DNA from: Bradyrhizobium barranii subsp. barranii
GTDB lineage: Bacteria; Pseudomonadota; Alphaproteobacteria; Rhizobiales; Xanthobacteraceae
DNA length: 64,000 bases
Direction of reading: 5' to 3'
Assembly (NCBI RefSeq): GCF_017565645.3
Contig: NZ_CP086139.1
Coordinates: 62,001 to 126,000, forward strand
This document shows positions 49,826-59,696 of the stretch, one piece after another (positions within the stretch are counted from its first letter, which is position 1; every line of letters begins with the position of its first letter). The notes beneath the pieces were generated by a model. That model made no database searches and was not told where the DNA came from. It saw only the letters and a list, made by a program, of their open reading frames with translations. The position numbers were made by a program, and so were the translations under genes.

Positions 49826-52528
49826 ATGATGACGCTGGAACCCGTTCTTACCCCGCATGGTTTGCTGACACTGCGACAAACGGCGCAAGCTCCTGCGTTG
49901 GAGCTCAATCAGGGCTTGCGGCTGGAGAAAGCATTTTTACGTGGCTCAGGGCACGGATTGTTGTGGCTCGGCGCCGACGAAGTCGCGACGGTTCTCCCAC
50001 CGGTGTTGTCGTATTGGCGAGCGCTTGGAATGCGCTACATGACTGCGCTGTGCGCGCTTCCTAGTGTTGGAGACGGCCGTACCAAGCCGCCTGTGCCGAT
50101 CCCCGCCGATGGCGAGTTGGACACGATGGCAGCGGCTGTTCCGCCGATGACCGGCGCGGAATACCTGACGACGTCTGTCCTGGCCAATCTTTGGCAAGGT
50201 ATGGATGCGGCCTTTGATGCCGAGTTGGTGCAAGCCAAGCTCTCCCTGCAGGAGTTCCTCAAGAGCCGTCATCCGGCTTGGAATTTGGTTGGGCGCGTTC
50301 ATTTCAACCTCGCGGAGAACCGGAAGGACGATGAAGCCCCGTTCGCGTTTCTTGCGACCTACACCACCCGACTCTCTGCTGAGGCCAAGGCCCAGCATCT
50401 GCCGCTTGGCAAAGCCTTGCAGGAGTATTCCGGTGCGAGGAACCGCCAACGCCTGCTCTCGCTGCTGATGCCCGTCCAGCGCGCCGCCGAGAGGAGCCCT
50501 TGGTTGAAGACGTTGGTCAATGCCGGCGATATCTTTCACCCGCTGCGCTGGAGCCCACAACAGGCGCTGCAATTCCTGAAGGATGTTCCCGCAATCGAAA
50601 GCGCCGGGGTGGTCGTGCGAATGCCGGCGAGTTGGCGCATGAACCGCCCCGCACGCCCGCAAGTGAAAGCAACGGTCGGGGGCAATGCGCCATCACAGCT
50701 GGGGATGGACGCGCTGCTCGACTTCCGAATGGAGGTGACGCTCGAGGGCGAAAGCCTCTCGAAGGCCGAGATCAAGCGACTCCTGGCGCATTCCGATGGA
50801 TTGACCTTAATCCGTGGCAAGTGGGCCGAGGTCGATCATGAACGACTGCATCGCACACTCGAGCAATTTGAGGCCATCGAGCGCCGTGCCGCCGCCGAGG
50901 GTCTTTCGTTCGGTGAGGCGATGCGTCTGCTGGCTGGGGTTGGCATTGCCGGAGATAAAACTGCCGCACCAGCCGACATCGATTGGAGCCAGACCGTTGC
51001 CGGCCCCTGGCTGGCGGAGACGCTGGCGACCTTGCGCCATCCCGATTGGCTCATGCGGGTCGACCCCGGTCAATATTTTCAGGGTACGCTGCGACCCTAT
51101 CAGCAGTCGGGTGTGCAATGGCTCTATCTGCTAACGCAGCTCAAGCTTGGGGCTTGCCTTGCCGACGATATGGGGCTCGGCAAAACCATCCAGGTGTTGT
51201 CGCTGCTGCTGGTGATCAAGAATGAGGACATGGCACGGAAACCGTGCCTGCTCGTAGCCCCCGCCTCGTTGTTAGCCAATTGGGCCGCCGAGATTTCCCG
51301 ATTTGCGCCAAGCTTGAAAACAGTCGTGGTCCATCCATCGGCTGCGCCGTCCGAGAAACTGAACACTTACAGTGCGGACAGATGCGCAGATGTCGATCTC
51401 GTAATCACGAGCTACGGCTTTCTGACGCGTACGCCTTGGCTAGAAACTACATCATGGCGGTTTGTGGTGCTCGATGAAGCACAGGCCATCAAGAACCCGG
51501 GCGCTAAGCAGACAAAATCGGTCAAGAGGCTCAAGGCAGAAATGCGCATTGCGCTGACCGGCACGCCCATCGAGAATCGGCTCGGCGACCTATGGTCGAT
51601 CTTCGACTTCATCAATCCTGGCCTGTTGGGATCGTCGAAGGAGTTTTCGGCATTCGTCAAACGCCTCTCCGACCGGCCACATAACCCTTACGGTCCGCTC
51701 CGCGAACTGGTGCGCCCCTATGTCCTGCGACGGCTGAAGACCGACAAGAGCATCATTGCCGACCTGCCCGACAAGACCGAGGTGAAAACCTTCTGCCCCT
51801 TGAGCCGCAAGCAGGCGGCGCTTTATCAGCAAGCAGTGGCGGAACTGGCCGGCCATCTCGAAGATGTCGATGGAATAAAGCGGAGAGGCATCGTCCTAGC
51901 TTTTCTCATGCGTTTGAAGCAGATCTGCAACCATCCATCACAGTGGCTCGGCGACGGTGCGTGGAATGAGGAGGATAGCGGTAAGCTTGTGCGTCTGCGC
52001 GACATCGCGGAAGTGGTTGCCGCCCGGCAGGAGAAGGCACTTATCTTCACCCAGTTCAAGGAGACAACGGCGCCACTAGTGGCGTTCCTGGGCTCCGTAT
52101 TCGGAAGGCCCGGCCTCGTCCTGCATGGTGAGACAGAGGTTAAGAAGCGCAAGGGCCTGGTGCGCCAATTTCAGGAAGACGAAGACGTCCCGTTCTTCGT
52201 GCTCTCGGTCAAAGCAGGCGGCACCGGGCTCAATCTCACAGCGGCCTCGCATGTCATTCATTTCGACAGGTGGTGGAATCCGGCCGTCGAAAACCAAGCC
52301 ACCGACCGTGCCTTCCGGATCGGACAGACCAAGAATGTGCTTGTGCACAAGTTCCTTTGTCGCGGCACCGTGGAAGAAAAGATCGACGATATGATCGAGT
52401 CGAAGAAACAATTGGCTGGGGATTTCCTCAGCGGTGGAGCTGACATCCTGTTGACTGAGATGAAAGATGAGGCGTTGCTTAAGCTCGTGACTCTCGATTT
52501 GGGTGCGGCGATGAAGGAAGTGGGATGA
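49826..52528 (+). CDS. SNF2-family helicase (900 aa)
   Basis: Residues about 100-420 are the SNF2-associated bacterial N-terminal region. The ATPase follows: DDMGLGKTIQVLSLL (near residue 447), LLVAPASLLANW, VLDEAQAIKNP (near 548), ALTGTPIENRLGDLWSI, and the C-terminal lobe with LSVKAGGTGLNLTAA and DRAFRIGQTKNVLVHKF. This matches bacterial HepA-like SNF2 proteins that pair with a SWIM-finger protein. The next gene starts immediately after its TGA. It probably translocates on DNA or displaces polymerase or nucleoid proteins; targets unknown. Confidence 0.93.
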   Translation: MMTLEPVLTPHGLLTLRQTAQAPALELNQGLRLEKAFLRGSGHGLLWLGADEVATVLPPVLSYWRALGMRYMTALCALPSVGDGRTKPPVPIPADGELDTMAAAVPPMTGAEYLTTSVLANLWQGMDAAFDAELVQAKLSLQEFLKSRHPAWNLVGRVHFNLAENRKDDEAPFAFLATYTTRLSAEAKAQHLPLGKALQEYSGARNRQRLLSLLMPVQRAAERSPWLKTLVNAGDIFHPLRWSPQQALQFLKDVPAIESAGVVVRMPASWRMNRPARPQVKATVGGNAPSQLGMDALLDFRMEVTLEGESLSKAEIKRLLAHSDGLTLIRGKWAEVDHERLHRTLEQFEAIERRAAAEGLSFGEAMRLLAGVGIAGDKTAAPADIDWSQTVAGPWLAETLATLRHPDWLMRVDPGQYFQGTLRPYQQSGVQWLYLLTQLKLGACLADDMGLGKTIQVLSLLLVIKNEDMARKPCLLVAPASLLANWAAEISRFAPSLKTVVVHPSAAPSEKLNTYSADRCADVDLVITSYGFLTRTPWLETTSWRFVVLDEAQAIKNPGAKQTKSVKRLKAEMRIALTGTPIENRLGDLWSIFDFINPGLLGSSKEFSAFVKRLSDRPHNPYGPLRELVRPYVLRRLKTDKSIIADLPDKTEVKTFCPLSRKQAALYQQAVAELAGHLEDVDGIKRRGIVLAFLMRLKQICNHPSQWLGDGAWNEEDSGKLVRLRDIAEVVAARQEKALIFTQFKETTAPLVAFLGSVFGRPGLVLHGETEVKKRKGLVRQFQEDEDVPFFVLSVKAGGTGLNLTAASHVIHFDRWWNPAVENQATDRAFRIGQTKNVLVHKFLCRGTVEEKIDDMIESKKQLAGDFLSGGADILLTEMKDEALLKLVTLDLGAAMKEVG

Positions 52529-53440
52529 ATGAGCTACTACGGGTGGCACGCTTACGTGCCGGTAGCTGAGAAGCGGCGGCAGGCAGAACGCAAGTTGGCC
52601 AAGCTCAAGAAGCAGGGACGATCCGTTGCGCCCGTGAGGATCGAGGGACGCAAAATTACCAAGAGCTTCTGGGGCAATTCTTGGTGCGTCAACCTCGAAC
52701 GATACAGCGACTATGAGAACCGCTTGCCGCGCGGTCGGACCTATGTCCGAAACGGCTCGGTTATCGACCTGCATATTGCCAAGGGCGAGATCTCCGCAAT
52801 GGTCGCCGGGTCTGAGGTCTACCAAATCAAGATTGCCATCGCACCAATTACGCGGGCACGCTGGAAATCCATCTGTCGGGACTGCGCCGGGACCGTCGAT
52901 TCGCTAGTTGAGCTCCTGCAGGGCCGCTTGGCGAAAGGCGTGATGGAGCGGGTCTGTCGAGAGGGTGACGGCCTGTTTCCGTCGCCGACGGAAATCAAGC
53001 TGTCCTGCAGCTGTCCAGATTGGGCAGACATGTGCAAGCACGTTGCGGCAGCACTGTATGGTGTCGGCGCCAGGCTAGATGAAAAGCCTCAGCTTCTTTT
53101 CGTGCTGCGTGACGTGGATGAAACTGAAATGCTCGCCAGCGCTGGACAGGGTTCCCCGCTAACAACGGCGCCAGGCGCGGCGAAGGTGCTTGATGAAAGC
53201 GATGTCGCCGCTCTATTTGGGCTGGAGATGGCCGAAACTCCCGATACCCCAAATCCTGCCTTCACAGTCCCAAAGCGACCCCAACACTCCAAGCCGCAAA
53301 AAGGCAAGATATCTGCCGGAAAGACCAAGCCAGCAGCGAAGACCGATGCCGCCTTACATCGTGCGACTCGGGCCAGTTCGGGAACGAAAAAGACAACCCG
53401 AGCAAGTGTCGGGAAACGGCGCACTCGGCGGCGACCATAG
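52529..53440 (+). CDS. SWIM zinc-finger protein paired with the SNF2 helicase
   Basis: The ATG directly follows the helicase stop (TGAATG). The 303-residue protein begins with a family-typical WHAYVPVAEKRRQAERKL and RKITKSFWGNSWCVNLERYS. It has a SWIM finger CSCPDWADMCKH (CxC...CxH) near residue 152-165 and ends in a basic, low-complexity tail of Lys/Arg/Ala/Thr repeats. SWIM proteins often sit beside SNF2 helicases and likely bind DNA or the helicase. Confidence 0.92.
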   Translation: MSYYGWHAYVPVAEKRRQAERKLAKLKKQGRSVAPVRIEGRKITKSFWGNSWCVNLERYSDYENRLPRGRTYVRNGSVIDLHIAKGEISAMVAGSEVYQIKIAIAPITRARWKSICRDCAGTVDSLVELLQGRLAKGVMERVCREGDGLFPSPTEIKLSCSCPDWADMCKHVAAALYGVGARLDEKPQLLFVLRDVDETEMLASAGQGSPLTTAPGAAKVLDESDVAALFGLEMAETPDTPNPAFTVPKRPQHSKPQKGKISAGKTKPAAKTDAALHRATRASSGTKKTTRASVGKRRTRRRP

Positions 53441-53614
53441 TATTCCAATGACGCCATCGGGACCCCGTGGCACGGAACGGACGCACCAACCCCGCTGACG
53501 AATCTCGGCTATCGGGGCTTGAGCGGAAATGCTGCGAACATGTGGGCGCGGATCCAGAATTGGTTGAGCTAACCAGCTCATCTCAGATTATATAGTAATG
53601 TCAATAAAATAAGA

Positions 53615-53676
53615 GTTCGCAGTTTTGTTCTGAATGGCGCGCCAAAATTGGCACCATCCAGAACAAAACTGCGAAC
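53615..53676. repeat. 62-bp near-palindrome with 18-bp perfect arms
   Basis: GTTCGCAGTTTTGTTCTG (53615-53632) and its exact reverse complement (53659-53676) enclose a centre with ATGG/CCAT and CCAAAATTGG. It looks like two back-to-back mobile-element ends or a tiny MITE, and lies in an otherwise gene-poor gap (53441-53977). Confidence 0.8.
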
Positions 53677-53977
53677 CTTGCGGACGCCGGCGCAAGGCTG
53701 ACGATCTGCATCGATCGTTCGCGGCCGGGACCAACTCCGTCCGTCATTCTCGCGGCCCATCCGCTCCTGGATTTGCTCGATGGGCCCGAGAAGGGGCCGC
53801 GCTCCGCCTCAAGCCGGCAGACGCCGTTCAGGCGGCGAGCGGATCGGCGATCAACGCGGCCGCTCGTGTGACTCATGACCGCGATTTCTTATGCGTGCGT
53901 TCTCTGCGTATAATTTCTTGAAGGCTCAGCACGTCGACCTGACGATCATTTGCTGAACCAGCCTGCCCGGAGCTGCC

Positions 53978-56239
53978 ATGTCGTCGATCGGTGCCGCGTT
54001 GCTCAACAGCCTTCGTTCCGTCGAGCGTCCGGGTGACTTTTGCGTCGGTGGCACTCGGGAGATCTTCATGCCGACGATCGATGTCGACGGCGTGGGCAGG
54101 ATCGCCTTTCCGGTGCAGCCCATCCAGGCCGAGCAGTTGGTCGCGAGCGCCGAGGCAGCCCCCTATGGGCGCGGCGAGGCGACGGTGGTCGATCGCAAGG
54201 TCCGGAGAACTTGGCAGGTCGATTCCGCTAAGATCCGGATCGGAGGGCGTCACTGGGACAAGACCTTGGCCGGACTGGTCGAGGATGTCGCCCTCGGTCT
54301 CGGTGTGGGCGAGCCGGTTGCGGCGGACTTCTATAAGCTTCTTGTCTACGATGCCGGCAGCTTCTTCGTCGACCATCGCGATACCGAGAAAGTCCCCGGC
54401 ATGTTTGCCACGATGGTGCTCGTGCTGCCCTCGATCCATAGCGGTGGCGAACTGGTCGTCAAGCATCTTGGCCGTGAGGTGGTGTTTGACGTGCATCCCG
54501 AGGAACCGTCGGAGGTAGGTTTCGCGGCCTTCTATGCCGACTGCGTGCATGAAGTGCGTCCTGTTCAGACGGGACGTCGCCTGACCCTCGTCTACAATTT
54601 GCGCTTCGTCGGCAGGGGGCGTCCGCTGAAGGCGCCCGATTATCGCGCGGAGCACGGGCGGGTGGTGGAGTTGCTGCGGGGCTGGACGAGCGCGGAGGAC
54701 GAGCCTGACAAGCTGATCCTGCCGTTGGAACATGTCTATACGCCGGCGGAGCTGTCGTTCAGTGCACTCAAGGGTGCCGATGCGGGCGTGGCGTCCGTGC
54801 TGGTCAAGGCCGCCACGGAAGCGGACTGCGATCTCCACCTCGCTCTCGTCTCGATCGAGGAAAGCGGCAGTGCCGAACATACCGGCTATTACAGCCGTCG
54901 CCGCTGGAGTCGAGACGAGGAGGATGACGAACAATTCGAGGTTGCCGAAGTCATCGACCGGGCGCTGTTCCTCTCCGAGTGGCGGCGACCGGATGGCAGC
55001 GAGGCCGGGTTCGACGATTTTCCATTCGATGAGGACGAGCTGTGCCCGTTTGGCGCTTTCGAGGATCTGACGCCGGACGAGCTGCATTTTCACGAGGCGA
55101 CGGGCAATGAAGGGGCGTCCTTCGAGCGCACCTATCGCCGAGCAGGTTTCGTGTTGTGGCCGACCGCGCGGAGGCTCGCGGTGCTGAATCAAGCCGGCCT
55201 CCGCACGACGCTGCCGTATCTCGAAGATCTGACGGCGCGCTGGGAAGCAAGCAAGGCACCGATCCGGTCGCCCTTGTGGCGTGAGGGAGATGAGCTTTCA
55301 CGGCACATGTTGCGCTCCTGGCCCCGTTCGTCCTGGCGGGAAGACGAAGACGCCGAAGTCGGCCGGATGCTCGATTTGCAGATCCGGCTGCGGAACATGG
55401 AGTGCATCGATGCGTTTCTCGCCGGCGTGTCCGCCGAAGGCCATTACGCCGCGCCCGACAACGAAGCGATCCTGCGTGCTGCCGCCCTGCTTCCGGCCCC
55501 GCGTGCAACGGAGCTGCTGGTCCGGATTCTCCGACGTAACGCTCCGGCACATCTGGCCGCTTGTGGAGATCTGGTGCAGCGCTGCGTCGCGGGGGCCGCC
55601 GGTCGGACGTGCGACCTCATGCAGATCGGCGCAGCCTTGATCGAGGCCTTGCCGGGCCCTCCGACGAAGCGTCAGGAGGTCGACCCCTGGACCTGGTCGG
55701 TGCCCGTGAAACCGACCTTCGTTGTCGATCTTCTGACGGCGACAAGCCGGGTCGACGAAGGGCTCGCGGCGCGTGCAATCGAGCACCTGCTGGCCTGGCC
55801 GAAGACATACAAGCCGGACGACGTGCTCGTCCCCGCTGCTCGCGCGTTTGCCAAACTGGCGGAAAGCACGGCATGGCCGGCGGTGGGGCGGCTCAGAGAG
55901 GCGTCGCTTGATCACCTGCGCAAGCGCATCGCCCTGCCGCTGGAGGCGCCTCGGGATTGGACCAGGGCCAACCCGCTCACATGCAAATGTAGCGATTGCC
56001 GTGAACTGGGCGCGTTCCTGACCGCGCCGGATCAGCAGCAATGGCGCCTGAAGGCGGTCCAGGGTCGCAGGAGCCATGTCGAGGAAAACGTCCGAAGCAC
56101 GACGTGCGACCTTGATCTCACGACCGAGAGGCGTGGCAGCCCCCATACCTTGGTCGCCACCAAGAACCAGGCCAGCTACGAACGGCGCGCAAAGCAACGC
56201 CGGCAAGACCTGGAGCATGCGCCGGCGCTGGACCGATGA
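53978..56239 (+). CDS. 2-oxoglutarate/Fe(II)-dependent oxygenase with large C-terminal region
   Basis: The first 220 residues form a prolyl-4-hydroxylase-like oxygenase: FFVDHRDTEKVPGMFATMVL (HxD iron ligands) and CVHEVRPVQTGRRLTLVYNL (third His and the 2OG-binding Arg). Residues about 230-750 are an extension with an acidic section (RRRWSRDEEDDEQFEVAEV), a helical repeat-like part, and a late CKCSDCRELGAFLTAPD cysteine cluster. It hydroxylates an unknown substrate, perhaps protein or nucleic acid. It starts at ATG 53978. Confidence 0.85.
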   Translation: MSSIGAALLNSLRSVERPGDFCVGGTREIFMPTIDVDGVGRIAFPVQPIQAEQLVASAEAAPYGRGEATVVDRKVRRTWQVDSAKIRIGGRHWDKTLAGLVEDVALGLGVGEPVAADFYKLLVYDAGSFFVDHRDTEKVPGMFATMVLVLPSIHSGGELVVKHLGREVVFDVHPEEPSEVGFAAFYADCVHEVRPVQTGRRLTLVYNLRFVGRGRPLKAPDYRAEHGRVVELLRGWTSAEDEPDKLILPLEHVYTPAELSFSALKGADAGVASVLVKAATEADCDLHLALVSIEESGSAEHTGYYSRRRWSRDEEDDEQFEVAEVIDRALFLSEWRRPDGSEAGFDDFPFDEDELCPFGAFEDLTPDELHFHEATGNEGASFERTYRRAGFVLWPTARRLAVLNQAGLRTTLPYLEDLTARWEASKAPIRSPLWREGDELSRHMLRSWPRSSWREDEDAEVGRMLDLQIRLRNMECIDAFLAGVSAEGHYAAPDNEAILRAAALLPAPRATELLVRILRRNAPAHLAACGDLVQRCVAGAAGRTCDLMQIGAALIEALPGPPTKRQEVDPWTWSVPVKPTFVVDLLTATSRVDEGLAARAIEHLLAWPKTYKPDDVLVPAARAFAKLAESTAWPAVGRLREASLDHLRKRIALPLEAPRDWTRANPLTCKCSDCRELGAFLTAPDQQQWRLKAVQGRRSHVEENVRSTTCDLDLTTERRGSPHTLVATKNQASYERRAKQRRQDLEHAPALDR

Positions 56240-56281
56240 CGTTGATCTTGCGCCGCACGGAATGGGAAGCTCGAGTCCACA

Positions 56282-56989
56282 ATGAGCCGTAAGAGCCGAA
56301 TTCCACTCGCTGATCGTGTCGCCGAAGCCGCAGCGGCGGCGCTAGCCGCCCGGCGCTTTGTGAGCGCCATCGACATCCTCGTCGGGATCGGGTGGCTTGA
56401 TCCTGAAGCGTTGGAGCGTTGGCGCCGCGGGCAGATCGATTGCCTGGAGGAAGTTGTCCGGACAAATCTGCCGCGCATATCGGAAGCCATGCGGCTATTC
56501 CGATCCTGGGCAACCGCGAGAGGATTGTTCGCAAGCCAAACCGAGTATGTCGCTCGTACACCGCGGCGCCAGACCCTGCGCTTCAACCGAAGCGGAAATC
56601 CTGCCATCGAGGCGTCGTATCGCACGCATTGGGTCTCGCCCGAGCTTTCCGAGAAGAAGCGCGAGTGGCTGGCGGAAAAAGCAAGCCGAGCCCCAGAACT
56701 GGTGGTGGTCCAGCCCTTGAACACCGAATGGACATGCCATCGGTGCGGCGGCAGCGGTAGTCTCCTGATGATGGAAACTCCCGGCCCAGCCTGCATGCGC
56801 TGCGTCGGCCTCAATGATCTTGATTATCTACCGGCGGGCGATCCCCTGCTCTCGCGGCGCGCGAAAGCGAAGAGCACGCGATATGCAGTTGTCGTGCGCT
56901 TCAGCAGGACCCGTCGCCGCTACGAACGACAAGGTCTGCTGATCGAGCCGCGGGCTTTGGCAGATGCGCGGCGCGCTCTCGCCCGATAG
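56282..56989 (+). CDS. Zinc-ribbon protein related to DUF2293 proteins, perhaps truncated
   Basis: The 235-residue protein has a helical N-terminus, then a ribbon with CHRCGGSGSLLMMETPGPAC, CVGLNDLDYLPAGDPLLSRR and VVVRFSRTRRRYERQGLLIE, which resembles the N-terminal part of DUF2293 proteins as I recall them. The DUF2293 domain normally following is absent; the frame stops in ALADARRALAR. It is 42 bases downstream of the oxygenase gene, so the two may be co-transcribed. Confidence 0.6.
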   Translation: MSRKSRIPLADRVAEAAAAALAARRFVSAIDILVGIGWLDPEALERWRRGQIDCLEEVVRTNLPRISEAMRLFRSWATARGLFASQTEYVARTPRRQTLRFNRSGNPAIEASYRTHWVSPELSEKKREWLAEKASRAPELVVVQPLNTEWTCHRCGGSGSLLMMETPGPACMRCVGLNDLDYLPAGDPLLSRRAKAKSTRYAVVVRFSRTRRRYERQGLLIEPRALADARRALAR

Positions 56990-57977
56990 ATGTGGTCTCG
57001 ATTGTCAATCGGCGGTTATGGGCTTCAAGTGGCCCATAGTGGGACGCTAATGGGCATCCTGTTTCCAGCGGAGGAACCCGGCGTCACAACGAACCAACGC
57101 AATCGCCGATCGACTGAATCATTCCGGATTTGAGGACGTTACGATCTTCGCAGCGTGCGCCGATGGAGCCAGCTGCTCATGAGCACCGCCGACACGTTTC
57201 TTGCTACCTACGAAACACCGCGGCCAGCGCGTCTCGCTCCCAACCTCCTCGCTGCCTGTTTTCCGTTGATGAAGCTAATCCCGGCCCGCTTCATGATTGC
57301 CCGTGCGCGCGCTTCTGGATACCTTTCATCCGGCGGTCATATTGTTGAGACGACATCCGGTACCTTCGGCTTGGCGCTCGCCATGATCGCGGCGGCGCAG
57401 GGTTATCGTTTGACCCTAATCAGCGCCGACACTTTGATCGATCGAACGCTCCGCTGCCGACTGGAGCTGCTCGGGGCGCGACTTGAGGTCGTGGACGATC
57501 CGGACGGTTCCGGGGCTCAGAGCCGTCGTCTGGAACGGCTACAGGCGGTCCGCGAAAAAGATGCGGGAACATTCTGGCCTGCACAGTATGATAATCCCGA
57601 CAATTGCTATGCCTACGGTAGGTTAGCGGAATGGTTCGTACGTCAGGTCGGTCAGGTAGATTGTCTCGTCGGCTGCGCCGGATCCGGAGGGTCCCTGTGC
57701 GGCACGGCGGCTATCCTGCGGGAAGTCTTTCCGGAGCTAGTCGTCATCGCCGTTGACACCCCCCCAGTGTGCTCTTCCGGTCATCCGCCCGGACAGCGGC
57801 TACTACGCGGGCTTGGCAACTCGATTCTGCCCCGCAATCTGGACCACCGGCTAATCGATGAGATCCATTGGGTCGGCGCTCTGCCCGCCTTCGCGGCCGC
57901 CCACCAACTCTGTCGGGACCATGCGCTTTTTATGGGCCCAACGAGCGGAGCAGCCGCCTTGGTTGCGCGTTTCGCGG

Positions 57978-58056
57978 GATCGTGAGCGCGGATTTCAGGG
58001 GATCGTGAGCAGAGATTTCAGACGATCGTGAGCAACGATTTCGCGGGATCGTGAGC
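57978..58056 (+). repeat. IS21 left terminal repeats (four GATCGTGAGC units)
   Basis: GATCGTGAGC occurs at 57978, 58001, 58024 and 58047, exactly 23 bases apart. These are probable IstA-binding sites. Confidence 0.9.
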
Positions 58057-58136
58057 AAGGCTTTCGGAGCCTTGCAGCGCTTCGGCCGACAACTCAACCG
58101 GCTTAGGGATGACCTCGTGGTTAACGAGGAAGTCCA

Positions 58137-59678
58137 ATGCCTACCCAGAGATTGTCGATGCGCCGGATCAAGGAAGTCCTTCGGTTAAAACATTTTCAAG
58201 GCCTGCCAGAGCGGGCCATCGCGCGGAGCGTGGGCGTCAGCAACGGCGTTGTGCACAGCTACCTGAGCCGCGCCCGCTCTGCTGGGTTGAGCTGGCCGCT
58301 TCCGGAGGGAATGACCGATGAAGACCTGGAGCTTTTGCTTTTCCCGGCCCCACGACCAGCGTCTCAGAGCCCGCAGCGGCCGGTGCCCGACTGGAGCTAC
58401 ATCGATAAAGAGCTCCGCCGGCGCAACGTAACCCGTCGCCTGCTCTGGGAGGAGTATCGCGCCGTTAATCCCGACGGTTTCGGGTACACGTGGTTCTGCA
58501 CTACCTACGAGGCCTGGAAGGGGCGGGTCCGACCTTCGATGCGGCAGATTCATCTGGGCGGCGAGAAGGTGTTCGTGGATTTCGCCGGCGACACCATCGA
58601 CATCGTCGATCCGCTGACCGGGGAAGTGCAGCCGATGAAGCTGTTCGTCGCGGCGATGGGCGCTTCGAACTACACCTACGCCGAGGCCTGCCCCAGCGAG
58701 AGCTTGGCCGACTGGATCCGGGCCCACGTCAACTTGTTCACGTTTTTGAGCGGAACGCCGACGTTCGTGGTCTGCGACAACCTCAAAGCCGCCGTCAGCA
58801 ACCCCGACCGCTACGATCCCGGCCTCAATCGCACTTATGCCGAGATGGCGAGCCATTACGGCACGGCCATTCTCGCCGCACGGCCGCGGCGCCCAAAAGA
58901 CAAGGCGAAGGTCGAGGTCGCGGTGCAAATCGCCCAGCGCTGGATTCTGGCCCGGCTGCGCAATCAGCGCTTCTTTTCCCGGGCCGAGCTCAACGCCGCC
59001 ATCAAGACACTCGTCGACGAACTCAATGCTCGTCAAATGCGTGGCTTCGGCTCAAGCCGCGCCGAACTGTTTGCCGAACTCGACAAACCCAAGCTAACCC
59101 CGCTGCCAGATCAGCCTTATGCCTTCGCACGCTGGAAGCGCTGCCGCCTCGCTCCCGATTATCATGTCGAGGTCGACGGCCATTGGTACTCCGCGCCGTA
59201 TCGTCTGATTGGCGAGCTGGTCGATGCCCGTATCGACGATCGGACGGTCGAGATCTTCCACAAGGGCCAGCGGATCGCCAGCCATGCCCGCGCGCCCAAC
59301 CGACGCGGACACACCACCATCGCCGACCACATGCCCAGCGCCCATCGCCGCTACGGCAAATGGACCCCCGCCGCGGTGATCGCCGCCGGCGAGCGGATCG
59401 GTCCTTCGACAGCAGCGTTTTTCCAGGCCGTGATCGACGCCCGGCCCCATCCAGAACAAGGCTTTCGAACCTGCCTTGGCATTCTGGCGCTCGTCAAAAG
59501 CTACGGCGCCGAACGCCTCGACGCAGCCTGCCGGAGGGGCATCCTCATCAAGGCGCGCTCCGTCGCCTCGATTAGATCGATCCTCCAGAACGGCCTCGAT
59601 CGCACGTTCTTCGACGAATCTTTCGAGCACCAGCCCCTGCGCCACGGCAATATCCGCGGACGCGACTACTTCCACTGA
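58137..59678 (+). CDS. istA: IS21 transposase IstA
   Basis: The 513-residue transposase has an N-terminal helix-turn-helix (RRIKEVLRLKHFQGLPERAI, ARSVGVSNGVVHSYL), a DDE integrase core (VFVDFAGDTIDI; TFVVCDNLKAAV; DKAKVEVAVQ) and a C-terminal beta domain. It joins element ends to target with IstB. Appears intact. Confidence 0.96.
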   Translation: MPTQRLSMRRIKEVLRLKHFQGLPERAIARSVGVSNGVVHSYLSRARSAGLSWPLPEGMTDEDLELLLFPAPRPASQSPQRPVPDWSYIDKELRRRNVTRRLLWEEYRAVNPDGFGYTWFCTTYEAWKGRVRPSMRQIHLGGEKVFVDFAGDTIDIVDPLTGEVQPMKLFVAAMGASNYTYAEACPSESLADWIRAHVNLFTFLSGTPTFVVCDNLKAAVSNPDRYDPGLNRTYAEMASHYGTAILAARPRRPKDKAKVEVAVQIAQRWILARLRNQRFFSRAELNAAIKTLVDELNARQMRGFGSSRAELFAELDKPKLTPLPDQPYAFARWKRCRLAPDYHVEVDGHWYSAPYRLIGELVDARIDDRTVEIFHKGQRIASHARAPNRRGHTTIADHMPSAHRRYGKWTPAAVIAAGERIGPSTAAFFQAVIDARPHPEQGFRTCLGILALVKSYGAERLDAACRRGILIKARSVASIRSILQNGLDRTFFDESFEHQPLRHGNIRGRDYFH

Positions 59679-59696
59679 AGCAAGGAGAGACCCGGC

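Noticed and set aside
53873..55192. 439-codon minus-strand ORF opposite the oxygenase
   Set aside because: Antisense shadow; the plus strand carries HxD...H oxygenase motifs.
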